Shown: positions 54,218 through 61,595, counted from the first letter of the stretch. The stretch: 64,000 nt of DNA from Anaerolineales bacterium (GCA_015075405.1 JABTUK010000006.1:248001-312000); one strand, 5' to 3'. Translations and numbers: made by a program. Notes: a model not told the origin generated them from the sequence alone.

Positions 54218-56149
54218 ATGACAAAGAGAAATGATAACGCCCGGCTGTTGATTGCAGCGGCTTTGGGGGGACTGGTTGGAGCAGCTACAGCTCTGTTGTT
54301 TGCCCCCAAATCGGGCAAGGAGACCCGCGCTCAACTCAACGAAAAGGGCCAGCAGGTCAAGCAGTTGGCTTCTAGCTTAAAAAGCGGCGAGATGTTGATG
54401 AGGCGAGGAGGCGAGGAGGCGAAGCGAGGAAAAAGAGCCAGATTCTTCGCCTCATCGCCTCGCCTGCCCTCGCGTCATCGCTACGATTACGATGCGCTCA
54501 TCATTGGCGGGGGGCATAATGGGCTGGTCATGGCGGCGTACCTGGCTAAGGCCGGGCGCAAGGTGCTGGTGCTGGAACGCCGGGCCATTGTCGGTGGGGC
54601 GGCGGTGACGGAAGAATTGATCCCCGGCTTCAAATTCTCTTCCTGCGCCGACGGGCTGGGCGGTTTGTCGCCAGCGATTGTGCGCGATTTAAATCTCCAG
54701 CGGCACGGGCTGGAATACCTGTCTGCCGATCCCGCTATCTTTGCCCCGCAGCCAGATGGCCGCGCTTTGACCATCTGGCGCGATGTCAATCGCGCCACTC
54801 AGGAAATCGAAAATTTCTCTAAAAAAGATGCGGCTCGCTACCCGGATTTTATCAACCTGATCGGCAAAGTATCCAGCCTGGTCGGCGCGTTGATGACCGT
54901 GACACCGCCCCATATGCCCCGGCCCGCGGCGGCAGACATACCGGAACTGCTCAAGCTGCTCGGTCCGGCCCGCCAGTTGAGCAAAAAAGATATTCACGAC
55001 ACCCTGCGCATCCTGCCCATGTCCGTCGCCGATCTGCTGGACGAGTGGTTCGAGTCGGATGCCGTGCGCGGGTTGATTGCGGCGCGGGGAATCAGCGGCA
55101 TTACCTGGGGGCCGCGCGCCGCTGGCACGGCTTACACCCTGCTCTATAGCTGCGCCGGGGATGGGCAGCCTTTTGGCTCCGGCGGCATTGTCAAGGGTGG
55201 GATGGGCGGCCTGACCCAGGCTATTGCGGGGGCGGCCCGGCACTACGGCGCGGAAATTCGCACTGGGGTCGAGGTGGCCGAAATCATCGTCGAGCGGGGG
55301 CAAACCAACGGGGTACGGCTGGCGAATGGGCAGGTCATCACCGCTGCGGCCATCATCTCCAACGCCGATCCGCGCACCACGTTTATGAAACTGGTTGACC
55401 CGGCCTACCTCGACCCGTTTTTTGTCAAGCAGGTGCAAAACATCAAGTATCGCGGCTCTGGAGCGCGAGTGCATCTGGCGCTGAAGGAATTACCCCAATT
55501 TACGGCTCTTACCCCCCCCTTCGCCTCCCCCGTTAACGGGGAGGGATGGGGGGGGTATCTGCGCGGCTATACCCGCATCGCGCCCAGTTTGAACTATCTG
55601 GAAAAAGCCTTCGACGCGGCTAAATACGGCCAATTTGCTCGCCAGCCCTACCTGGATGTTACCATTCCCTCACTCTTAGATCCTAGTCTGGCTCCGGCAG
55701 GCCAGCACGTCATGTCAATTTATATGCAGTACGCGCCCTACAATCTGCGGGAAGGCGCCTGGGACGACTGCCGGGAGACCCTAGGCCAGGTGGTGATTGA
55801 TACGTTGACTGAATACGCACCCAATCTCAAAAAATCCATTCTTCACAGTCAGGTGCTGACCCCGCTGGATTTGGAGCAAATTTACGGCCTGCCAGAAGGC
55901 AATCCCCATCACGGCGAGATGACCCTGGATCAATTTTTGTACATGCGGCCCGTGCCCGGCTACGCCCAGTATCGCGCCCCCATCGAGGGCCTGTACCTGT
56001 GCGGCGCGGGGACTCATCCCGGCGGCGGGGTGACCGGTCTGCCCGGCTACAACGCGGCGCGGGAGATTTTGAAGGATTGGGGCATTATTGAGCGCGATCA
56101 GGCCGGAATGTTTACCCGCCGGGTGATCTGGCCGTTGCTCTCCCAATAG
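54218..56149 (+). CDS. PYROXD2/CrtI-like FAD oxidoreductase, type I (copy B), with YtxH-like segment fused at its N-terminus
   Basis: 643 residues. Residues 1-50 (LLIAAALGGLVGAATALLFA, then PKSGKETRAQL) are a YtxH-type membrane/helical segment. Residues about 58-90 are written by GAGGCG repeats (54397-54480). The oxidoreductase follows from YDYDALIIGGGHNGL with FAD motifs VLVLERRAIVGGAAVTEELI and LYLCGAGTHPGGGVTGLPGY. It is most like the copy A type I protein. A CCCCCC/GGGGGG repeat (55510-55559) is read in frame at the same place as in that protein. The last ~12 residues overlap a sulfite-oxidase remnant on the other strand. AGGAG precedes the ATG. Confidence 0.85.
   Translation: MTKRNDNARLLIAAALGGLVGAATALLFAPKSGKETRAQLNEKGQQVKQLASSLKSGEMLMRRGGEEAKRGKRARFFASSPRLPSRHRYDYDALIIGGGHNGLVMAAYLAKAGRKVLVLERRAIVGGAAVTEELIPGFKFSSCADGLGGLSPAIVRDLNLQRHGLEYLSADPAIFAPQPDGRALTIWRDVNRATQEIENFSKKDAARYPDFINLIGKVSSLVGALMTVTPPHMPRPAAADIPELLKLLGPARQLSKKDIHDTLRILPMSVADLLDEWFESDAVRGLIAARGISGITWGPRAAGTAYTLLYSCAGDGQPFGSGGIVKGGMGGLTQAIAGAARHYGAEIRTGVEVAEIIVERGQTNGVRLANGQVITAAAIISNADPRTTFMKLVDPAYLDPFFVKQVQNIKYRGSGARVHLALKELPQFTALTPPFASPVNGEGWGGYLRGYTRIAPSLNYLEKAFDAAKYGQFARQPYLDVTIPSLLDPSLAPAGQHVMSIYMQYAPYNLREGAWDDCRETLGQVVIDTLTEYAPNLKKSILHSQVLTPLDLEQIYGLPEGNPHHGEMTLDQFLYMRPVPGYAQYRAPIEGLYLCGAGTHPGGGVTGLPGYNAAREILKDWGIIERDQAGMFTRRVIWPLLSQ
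54397..54480. repeat. In-frame GAGGCG hairpin joining the YtxH-like and oxidoreductase parts
   Basis: GATGAGGCGAGGAGGCGAGG-like units on the left (54396 on) and CTTCGCCTCATCGCCTCGCC-type units on the right form a long inverted repeat. The frame is open across it. Its position exactly at the junction suggests it mediated the fusion. Confidence 0.8.
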
Positions 56150-56407
56150 GTGAGCTTGTTGGCAATCAAAGGGTCATCGGTGGCAGGCTGAATATTGCCC
56201 TCGCTGTCCACGGCGCGGGTGGTGATGCTGTGTTCGCCTGGCGTGGGATTGGCCCAGGTGAAGGTCCAGAAAACCCAGGCCGCTTTGGCCTGCTGGTTGC
56301 GGTCCAGTTGAACCCGCTACCAGGACCCCTCATCAAGCTTCACCTCCACCGAGCGGATCGGCGCGCCCCAGGCTGCCCCTTCAATCCGGTAGCTGTCTCT
56401 CTTTCAC
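56098..56407 (-). pseudogene. C-terminal remnant of a sulfite-oxidase-type molybdenum enzyme
   Basis: Translation of the minus strand gives SYRIEGAAWGAPIRSVEVKL, then DEGSW, a TAG stop, RVQLDRNQQAKAAWVFWTFT, WANPTPGEHSITTRAVDSEG and TDDPLIANKLTYWESNGQIT ending RRVNIPA-TGA. This is the Mo-cofactor dimerisation domain, including the typical WESNGQITRRV end. An in-frame stop, a stop just upstream and the absence of the catalytic domain show it is dead. It accounts for most of the 351 bp between the oxidoreductase and HAD genes, and its end overlaps the oxidoreductase 3' end. Confidence 0.75.
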
Positions 56408-56500
56408 CACCGGAAGGAATATTGTGAACTTGGGCTTAGACTTTTAGAAAAAGAACTTTTGAGTCGAAAACAACTTCCACTTGTCTTTTAAATTTCACTT

Positions 56501-57238
56501 ATGACGCAACGATTGATTCCGCCCCTAACCCAATTGCAGCCCGGTCTGATCATTTTTGATAAAGATGGGACGCTCATTCATTTTGAAGCGATGTGGGGGG
56601 CCTGGGCCATTGATCTGGCCCAGAAACTCGAAGCCATCACCGGCCGCTCTATGGCCGAGCGGCTCTACCAGGCGTTAGATTTCTATGCCGACACCGGGCA
56701 GATTGCCCCGCACGGCGCACTGTCGGTCACGCCGATGGCCGGCCTGCGCCGCCTGGCGGTGCAGGTATTAATTGGCGACGTGGGCCTCCCACCCGCCGCC
56801 GCCGAGGCCGCGGTAGCCCAGGTCTGGCGCACGCCCGACCCTGTAGCAACGGCCCATCCTCTGGCCGACCTGTCCACTCTGTTCGCCACCCTGCAAGCGC
56901 ACGGCCTCAAAATCGCCGTGGCCACCAGCGACGACCGCGCCCCGACAGCGGCCACGCTGACCAAGCTCGGTCTGGCCGATTTTGTCTCGGCCCTGGCCTG
57001 CGGCGACGATGGTATCCCAATCAAACCGGAACCGGAAATGGTCTTGACCTTATGCCGACTGCTGGCCGTTCCTCCGGCCAAAACGGTTATGGTTGGCGAC
57101 AATGTGGCCGACTTGCAGATGGGGCATGCGGCCAGAGTCGGTTTGGCTGTCGGGGTACTGTCCGGCGTCAGTTCAGCCAAAATTTTGGCCCCCCACGCCG
57201 ACCTCATTTTGCCGTCGGTGGCAGGGTTAATTGAGTAG
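56501..57238 (+). CDS. HAD-superfamily phosphatase (phosphoglycolate-phosphatase-like)
   Basis: 245 residues. Motif I IFDKDGTLIHFE with the nucleophile Asp, motif II Thr/Ser in VATSDDRAPT, Lys in IPIKPEPEM, and motif IV VMVGDNVADLQMGHAA. A helical cap lies at about 35-110. It should dephosphorylate a small phosphorylated metabolite; phosphoglycolate is only one possibility. There is no clear operon partner. The stop codon falls in the hairpin at 57235. Confidence 0.9.
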   Translation: MTQRLIPPLTQLQPGLIIFDKDGTLIHFEAMWGAWAIDLAQKLEAITGRSMAERLYQALDFYADTGQIAPHGALSVTPMAGLRRLAVQVLIGDVGLPPAAAEAAVAQVWRTPDPVATAHPLADLSTLFATLQAHGLKIAVATSDDRAPTAATLTKLGLADFVSALACGDDGIPIKPEPEMVLTLCRLLAVPPAKTVMVGDNVADLQMGHAARVGLAVGVLSGVSSAKILAPHADLILPSVAGLIE

Positions 57239-57261
57239 GACAAACTATTAGTTTGTCCTAC
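57235..57261. terminator. Hairpin GTAGGACAAAC between convergent HAD and nrdJ genes
   Basis: Eleven-base perfect arms with a TATTA loop, overlapping the HAD stop and ending 2 bases before the nrdJ stop. It probably ends both transcripts; it lacks strong T-runs and may also belong to a dispersed hairpin family. Confidence 0.6.
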
Positions 57262-57263
57262 TA

Positions 57264-59801
57264 TCAACACTCACTATACCCGCACTCATAGCACTTCTTG
57301 CAGCCCTCCACGTGCAGCAGCGTGGCCGAGCCGCAGCCGGGGCAGTAATCGCCTTTGAGGGGTAAATTAAGCTGGGTCACTTCATCTTCAGGCATGCCGG
57401 GTAGTTCACCGGCGGCGTTGATGCCGGTGTGTTCGGCCAGGGCCTGGGCGATGGCGTCGGGCATGCTCATGATCCGGTTTTTGCCAAAGCCCTGCTGCCG
57501 CCCGGAGCCGATGCCGCGCAGTTGGGCCACAATATCCTGCACCCGCTCCTGCGGCGTCAGCGGGCTGGGCATGCGTAAAATCAGGCTGACCAGCCGGCCC
57601 AGGCCCTCGGCGTCGGCGGCCACATCGCTGCCGGCCTTGCCGACATTGATGAAGACCTCGAACGGCTCCTCATCGCCGCCGCCGTTGGCGTTGACCGTGA
57701 TGTAGGCCGTGCCAATCGGCGTGTTTTTGCGATAGGTATTGCCGTGCAGGGTAGCCGGGCGGGAGCGCCACTTGATCTCCGGGGCTTTGGGCTTTGGCGC
57801 TTCCTGCGGCTTGTCTTCTTCCTTTAAAGTGAGCACCTGCGCATCGCGTGAGCCGTCGCGGTAAATGGTGCCGCCCTTGCAGCCCAACTCATACATCAAT
57901 TCATACAGCTCGCGGGTCTGCTCGACGGTGTAGCTGTTGGGGGTGTTGCAAGTCTTGCTGATCGAAGAATCCACCCAGCGCTGGATAGCCGCCTGCACCC
58001 GCACGTGGTCTTCAGGCTGCAAATCCATGGCCGTGACAAAATAAGGCGGCAGCGGTTCGCCGGGATGGGCGGTCAGCCACTCCTCGTACACGCCGACCCG
58101 CTCCTCGTGGACGCCCATGCGCCCTTTACGGTTAAAGCTCCAGAAATAGAACGGCTCGATGCCGGTCGAGGTATTGACCATCGTGCCGGTGGTGCCGGTC
58201 GGGGCCTGGGTTAAAAGGGTCACATTGCGGATGCCCTTCTCGCGGATGGTCTGGCGCACCGGTTCCGGCATGCCTTGCATAAAGCCGCTTTGCAAAAACT
58301 TGTCGGCCTCAAACATGGGGAAGACGCCTTTTTCGGTGGCGTTGTCGGCCGAGGCCAGGTAAGCTTCACTGGCGATGAACCGGTACAGCTTGTCCAGAAA
58401 TTCGACGCTTTCGGCGCTGCCGTAGCGGATTTTGAGGCGGATCATCATCTCGGCCAGGCCCATCGTGCCCAGGCCGACCCGCCGCTCGCCAAGCTGCTGT
58501 TTTTTGTTTTCCTCAAAAAAGTAGGGGGTTGAGTCAATCACGTTATCCAAAAAGCGCACAGCGTAACGCACCGCCCGGCCCAGCTTGTCCCACTCCACTT
58601 GACCCTCTTTGACAAAGCGGGCCAGGTTGAGCGCGCCCAGGTTGCAGACGCCCCAGCCGGGCAAGCCCTGCTCGCCGCAAGGGTTGGTGCAGAGAATGGG
58701 GGCGTAATACCAGGAGTTGCTCATTTTGTTGTACCGCTCGACAAAAAAGATGCCCGGCTCGGCGCTGGCCCAGGCGCTCTCGATGATGGCGTTCCAAATG
58801 TCGCGGGCCTTGACGGTTTTGTGGACAATCACCGGCCTGCCGGCGGCCTGCCAGGCGGCCAGGTTGCCGTCCCAGCTTTCGTCATAATCGGCGTGGCCGG
58901 TATCGGGGAAGACGAGCTGCCAGTCGGCGTTGGCCTTGACCGCCGCCATAAAATCGTCGGTGATGCCGACGCTGATGTTGGCGTTGGTGATGCGACCCAT
59001 CTTGCGCTTGCTGTTGATAAACTCCAGCACATCGGGATGCCAGATGTTCATAATCAGCATCAAGGCCCCGCGCCGGCTGCCGCCCTGCTCGATCAGGCCG
59101 GTGACAAAGCTGTACAACTCGCCCCAGGAGACCGCGCCGCTGGAACGGCCGTTGACCCCTTTGACGTAGGCGTGATGGGGCCGCAAACTGGAGATATTGA
59201 TACCCACCCCGCCGCCGCGCGACATGATTTCGGTCATCTGGGTCAGCGTGTCCATAATTCCGCCCCGGCTGTCTTTGGGGCTGGGGATGACGTAGCAGTT
59301 GTAAAAGGTCAGGTTTTGGTCGGTGCCGGCGGCGGTGAGAATGCGCCCGCCGGGCACAAAGCGCCAGTCGTCGAGCAGCCAGCGGAATTTTTCCTCCCAC
59401 TCGGTCTGCTTCTCCGCTTTTTCCACCTCGGCCAGCCCGCGCGCCACCCGGTCGAGCATATGGGCGGGGTGGGTTTCCAGCGGCTTGTCAATCTGCTCCA
59501 GCGTTCGTTCTACGGTTTCGCCGTCGCGCAGTTGGATCGTAACCTGCTTGCCTTTCAGGGCCGTAACTTGGCCGATTTCGCGCTGGCCGGTTTCCAAATT
59601 GACCGCCACAATCACGGTATCGCCCACCTGGACCGTCTCCTTTTTGCCGTCCTTGAGGGCGTAGCGGTCGAGGAAGATTTTCTCACCCAGCGGATGGAGG
59701 GCGCTGGAAGCCAGCGTTGGCGTCTCGTGGACAAAATGGCCGTTGGTTTTGTGGCCGTTTGTGGCCGTTTGTTGTGTTTTTTCGGTATGTTTGAGGGTCA
59801 T
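57264..59801 (-). CDS. nrdJ: Adenosylcobalamin-dependent (class II) ribonucleotide reductase
   Basis: 845 residues. It makes deoxyribonucleotides using a B12-derived radical. Catalytic features: Cys169 (TFYNCYV), the radical-site NPCGEQ (Cys375, Glu377) and CNLGALNL. The C-terminus holds a zinc-ribbon-like Cys cluster (CPGCG...CKKCYECGYSEC), which includes the redox Cys pair. Between RYALKD (46-51) and PAHMLDRVARGL (about 112) lies an extra ~60-residue beta-rich segment (VQVGDTVIVAVNLETGQREI) resembling an SH3 or KOW barrel. nrdR lies 800 bp upstream. No NrdR box was found directly before nrdJ. Confidence 0.95.
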   Translation of the reverse strand: MTLKHTEKTQQTATNGHKTNGHFVHETPTLASSALHPLGEKIFLDRYALKDGKKETVQVGDTVIVAVNLETGQREIGQVTALKGKQVTIQLRDGETVERTLEQIDKPLETHPAHMLDRVARGLAEVEKAEKQTEWEEKFRWLLDDWRFVPGGRILTAAGTDQNLTFYNCYVIPSPKDSRGGIMDTLTQMTEIMSRGGGVGINISSLRPHHAYVKGVNGRSSGAVSWGELYSFVTGLIEQGGSRRGALMLIMNIWHPDVLEFINSKRKMGRITNANISVGITDDFMAAVKANADWQLVFPDTGHADYDESWDGNLAAWQAAGRPVIVHKTVKARDIWNAIIESAWASAEPGIFFVERYNKMSNSWYYAPILCTNPCGEQGLPGWGVCNLGALNLARFVKEGQVEWDKLGRAVRYAVRFLDNVIDSTPYFFEENKKQQLGERRVGLGTMGLAEMMIRLKIRYGSAESVEFLDKLYRFIASEAYLASADNATEKGVFPMFEADKFLQSGFMQGMPEPVRQTIREKGIRNVTLLTQAPTGTTGTMVNTSTGIEPFYFWSFNRKGRMGVHEERVGVYEEWLTAHPGEPLPPYFVTAMDLQPEDHVRVQAAIQRWVDSSISKTCNTPNSYTVEQTRELYELMYELGCKGGTIYRDGSRDAQVLTLKEEDKPQEAPKPKAPEIKWRSRPATLHGNTYRKNTPIGTAYITVNANGGGDEEPFEVFINVGKAGSDVAADAEGLGRLVSLILRMPSPLTPQERVQDIVAQLRGIGSGRQQGFGKNRIMSMPDAIAQALAEHTGINAAGELPGMPEDEVTQLNLPLKGDYCPGCGSATLLHVEGCKKCYECGYSEC

Positions 59802-59842
59802 GCGATGACTCCTTGATTAAATTTATATTTATCGAGTAACTC

Positions 59843-60034
59843 GCGCCCTTCGATACGACCTCGCTACGCTCGGTCTACTCAGGACGCTGCTCTTGTCTCA
59901 ATCTTGTTTCAATCGCATCCTGAGTAGCCTTGAGCGGAGCGAAAGGCGTATCGAAGGGTGCGATTTTTAGGGTATCTCTAGCTACCTTACGCCCTTCGAT
60001 ACGACCTCGCTACGCTCGGTCTACTCAGGACGCT
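59843..60034. repeat. REP-like CCCTTCGATACG...CTACTCAGGACG elements
   Basis: A 45-bp unit at 59843-59888 pairs with an inverted copy at 59917-59961, and a direct copy recurs at 59988-60034. The core CCCTTCGATACGACCTCGCT and CTACTCAGGACGCTG are identical in the two direct copies. They lie between nrdJ and the GIY-YIG gene. Confidence 0.85.
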
Positions 60035-60037
60035 GTA

Positions 60038-60337
60038 TTACTTCTCTCCCCGAAACTTCGGTTTCTTGGCTAACCACTTCACCAAATCCCAATTCCCGGC
60101 AATCAACGCTTCTTTCTTGGCTCGTGACCAGCCTTTGAGTTGTCGTTCGGCTTGAAACGCAGCATCCTTATCCGGCATTTCCTGGGAAAAGACTAATTCA
60201 ATAGGCAAACGGCGTTGGGTCCATTCACCGCCTTCGCCGGCTTGGTGTTCAGCCAGCCGCAATTCCAAATGGGTGGTGTGGCCTACGTAGTAAGAGCCAT
60301 CGGCGCAGTGGAGGATGTAAACCCAGGCTTTGGACAT
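60038..60337 (-). CDS. GIY-YIG domain protein (UPF0213/YhbQ-like)
   Basis: 99 residues from the ATG at 60337 (MSKAWVYILHCADGSYYVGH). The GIY-YIG motif is represented by VYIL...YYVGHT, followed by LELRLAEHQAGEGGEWTQRR and AFQAERQLKGWSRAKKEALI, which carries the conserved Glu. Such small single-domain proteins may act as structure-specific nucleases; their cellular role is poorly defined. It is enclosed on both sides by REP-like elements, an arrangement in which the gene could move with or act on the repeats. Confidence 0.88.
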   Translation of the reverse strand: MSKAWVYILHCADGSYYVGHTTHLELRLAEHQAGEGGEWTQRRLPIELVFSQEMPDKDAAFQAERQLKGWSRAKKEALIAGNWDLVKWLAKKPKFRGEK

Positions 60338-60357
60338 TGTAGCTAAGTGATACTCTC

Positions 60358-60567
60358 GCACCCTTCGATACGCCCTTCACTACGTTCAGGGCTACTCAGG
60401 ATGCTCACGGCGTAAGTTCTGTAACTGACACTCTCGCGCCCCCTTCGACAAGCTCAGGACATAGCTTCGATACGGTTTCGCTTCGCTCAACCTACTCAGG
60501 ATGCTTACTTTTTGGCATTGTTCCAACCGCGTCCTGAGTAGGCCGAAGGCCGTATCGAAGGGCGCGG
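60358..60567. repeat. REP-like elements between GIY-YIG gene and nrdR
   Basis: A short copy (CCCTTCGATACGCCCTTCAC, 60361 on, through GCTACTCAGGATGCTCAC) is followed by a long imperfect hairpin (60435-60567) with CCCTTCGACAAGCTCAGGAC, a middle AACCTACTCAGGATGCTTAC and a closing GTCCTGAGTAGGCCGAAGGC. Same family as 59843-60034. Confidence 0.8.
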
Positions 60568-60584
60568 TTTTCTGTTTTTGTTCC

Positions 60585-61091
60585 TCACTCCCCCCCAATC
60601 GGCAGCGGGATTTGGTTCTTCAGTTCCACCTCGCGGCGGCGGCGGGCCTGGAGGTGCTGGATTTCTTCGGTGATGCTGTCAATATCCTGAAAACGGCGGT
60701 AGACCGAGGCAAAGCGCACGTAGGCTACGTCGTCAATATCTTGCAGTTGGTCCATGACCATCTCGCCGATACGCAGGCTGTCAATCTCGCTTTTGCCCAG
60801 GGCATACAGTTGAGCTTCAATTTCCTGGGCGGCTTTGTCAATGGCGTAGCTGGAAACGGGCCGCTTGGAGCAAGCGACATGCATACTCTTGACCAGCTTT
60901 TCCTTGTCAAACTCTTCTCGCCGCCCATCGCGTTTGATCACCAGCATGTTCATGGCGGCGATGCGCTCATAGGTAGTAAAGCGCTGGCCGCATTGTTCAC
61001 ATTTACGGCGGCGGCGAATCCCGTCAGTTACCTCGCGGGTGTCAATTACCAAAATATGCTGGCTGGTGGCATTGCAAAAAGGACATTTCAT
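60585..61091 (-). CDS. nrdR: Transcriptional repressor NrdR
   Basis: 168 residues. Zinc ribbon MKCPFCNATSQHILVIDTRE, RRRRKCEQCGQRFTTYERI, then the ATP-cone domain (about 48-140; VIKRDGRREEFDKEKLVKSM). It senses dATP/ATP and represses ribonucleotide reductase genes. Length and motifs are normal. nrdJ lies downstream on the same strand, beyond the GIY-YIG gene and REP-like elements. A NrdR-box-like site lies 260 bp upstream. Confidence 0.96.
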   Translation of the reverse strand: MKCPFCNATSQHILVIDTREVTDGIRRRRKCEQCGQRFTTYERIAAMNMLVIKRDGRREEFDKEKLVKSMHVACSKRPVSSYAIDKAAQEIEAQLYALGKSEIDSLRIGEMVMDQLQDIDDVAYVRFASVYRRFQDIDSITEEIQHLQARRRREVELKNQIPLPIGGE

Positions 61092-61131
61092 TGAAAACCT
61101 CTCGGTCTGCTAATTTATTTTACATAATAAA

Positions 61132-61207
61132 AGGTGACTCCGCAGTTTATTGCCTGGGTCACCTCGGCCTGGCCGGCGGGCAAGTGAGGCCCGCTTACTT
61201 TATTTTT
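61132..61207 (+). other. Two-stem leader ending in a terminator-like hairpin
   Basis: Stem 1 pairs AGGTGAC (61132-61138) with GTCACCT (61158-61164). Stem 2 pairs GCGGGC (61176-61181) with GCCCGC (61189-61194), followed by TTACTTTATTTTT. A strong ribosome site (GGAGGA, 61211-61216) and the Trp-rich micro-ORF come right after. An alternative pairing of AAGTGAG (61182-61188) with CTTACTT is possible. It looks like a short regulated leader on the plus strand, but no known riboswitch class was recognised. Confidence 0.4.
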
Positions 61208-61226
61208 GCAGGAGGAAGTGGTGTGG

Positions 61227-61295
61227 ATGAGAAAAATGGCCGGTCAACGGACTTGGCGTTGGCAGGCTCAAGAGGGCAAATGGGTTTGGAATTAG
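61227..61295 (+). CDS. Trp-rich micro-ORF
   Basis: 22 codons from ATG 61227 (in-frame GTGs at 61218 and 61221 are alternatives), with GGAGGA just upstream. The peptide ends TWRWQAQEGKWVWN: four Trp in the last 14 residues. It could be a small protein, the fragment of one, or a leader peptide, but no tryptophan gene follows. A longer frame at 61091-61321 in another phase has no ribosome site and was not accepted. Confidence 0.35.
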   Translation: MRKMAGQRTWRWQAQEGKWVWN

Positions 61296-61349
61296 CTGTG
61301 ACAGCAAGTAAATCATTTTAGCTCTCAGCTTTACATAAAGCTGACAAAA

Positions 61350-61365
61350 CCACAATATATAGTGG
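61350..61365. promoter_or_regulatory. NrdR-box-like palindrome CCACAATATATAGTGG
   Basis: It matches the NrdR-box pattern acaCwAtATaTwGwgt at nearly every defined position. A normal pair of boxes is not seen; the following TACTATATTCTTATATACC is at best a weak second site. It lies 260 bp upstream of nrdR (minus strand) and 230 bp before the kinase gene (plus strand). Confidence 0.45.
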
Positions 61366-61595
61366 TACTATATTCTTATATACCAGATGTTGTAGGTAAA
61401 AGCAAGTTCAGTATACACCTATTTTGCCGTCTTGACAAGGGGATTTCTAAAACTTAACCTTAAAAATTAGTGCAAACTTCAGCCGGAAAGCAGCTTTGAA
61501 AGAAAAAATTTCAGAGATTTTGCTGGCTGTTGTGAGGGTTTGCAAATTGTGCTAGAATTAAAAGGATTAATCGAGATAGGGAGCCTACGTTTATA

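Noticed and set aside
57264..59801. Possible intein in NrdJ because of its extra N-terminal segment
   Set aside because: The segment is only about 60 residues and lacks the Cys/Ser start, the block B His and the HN-Cys end of inteins.
59843..60567. Insertion sequence based on repeated flanks around the GIY-YIG gene
   Set aside because: No transposase, no target-site duplication seen, and the repeats are hairpin-type units in both orientations rather than terminal inverted repeats.
61091..61321. Open frame of 76 codons overlapping the nrdR start
   Set aside because: No ribosome site; it runs through the leader stems in a phase different from the better-supported micro-ORF at 61227.
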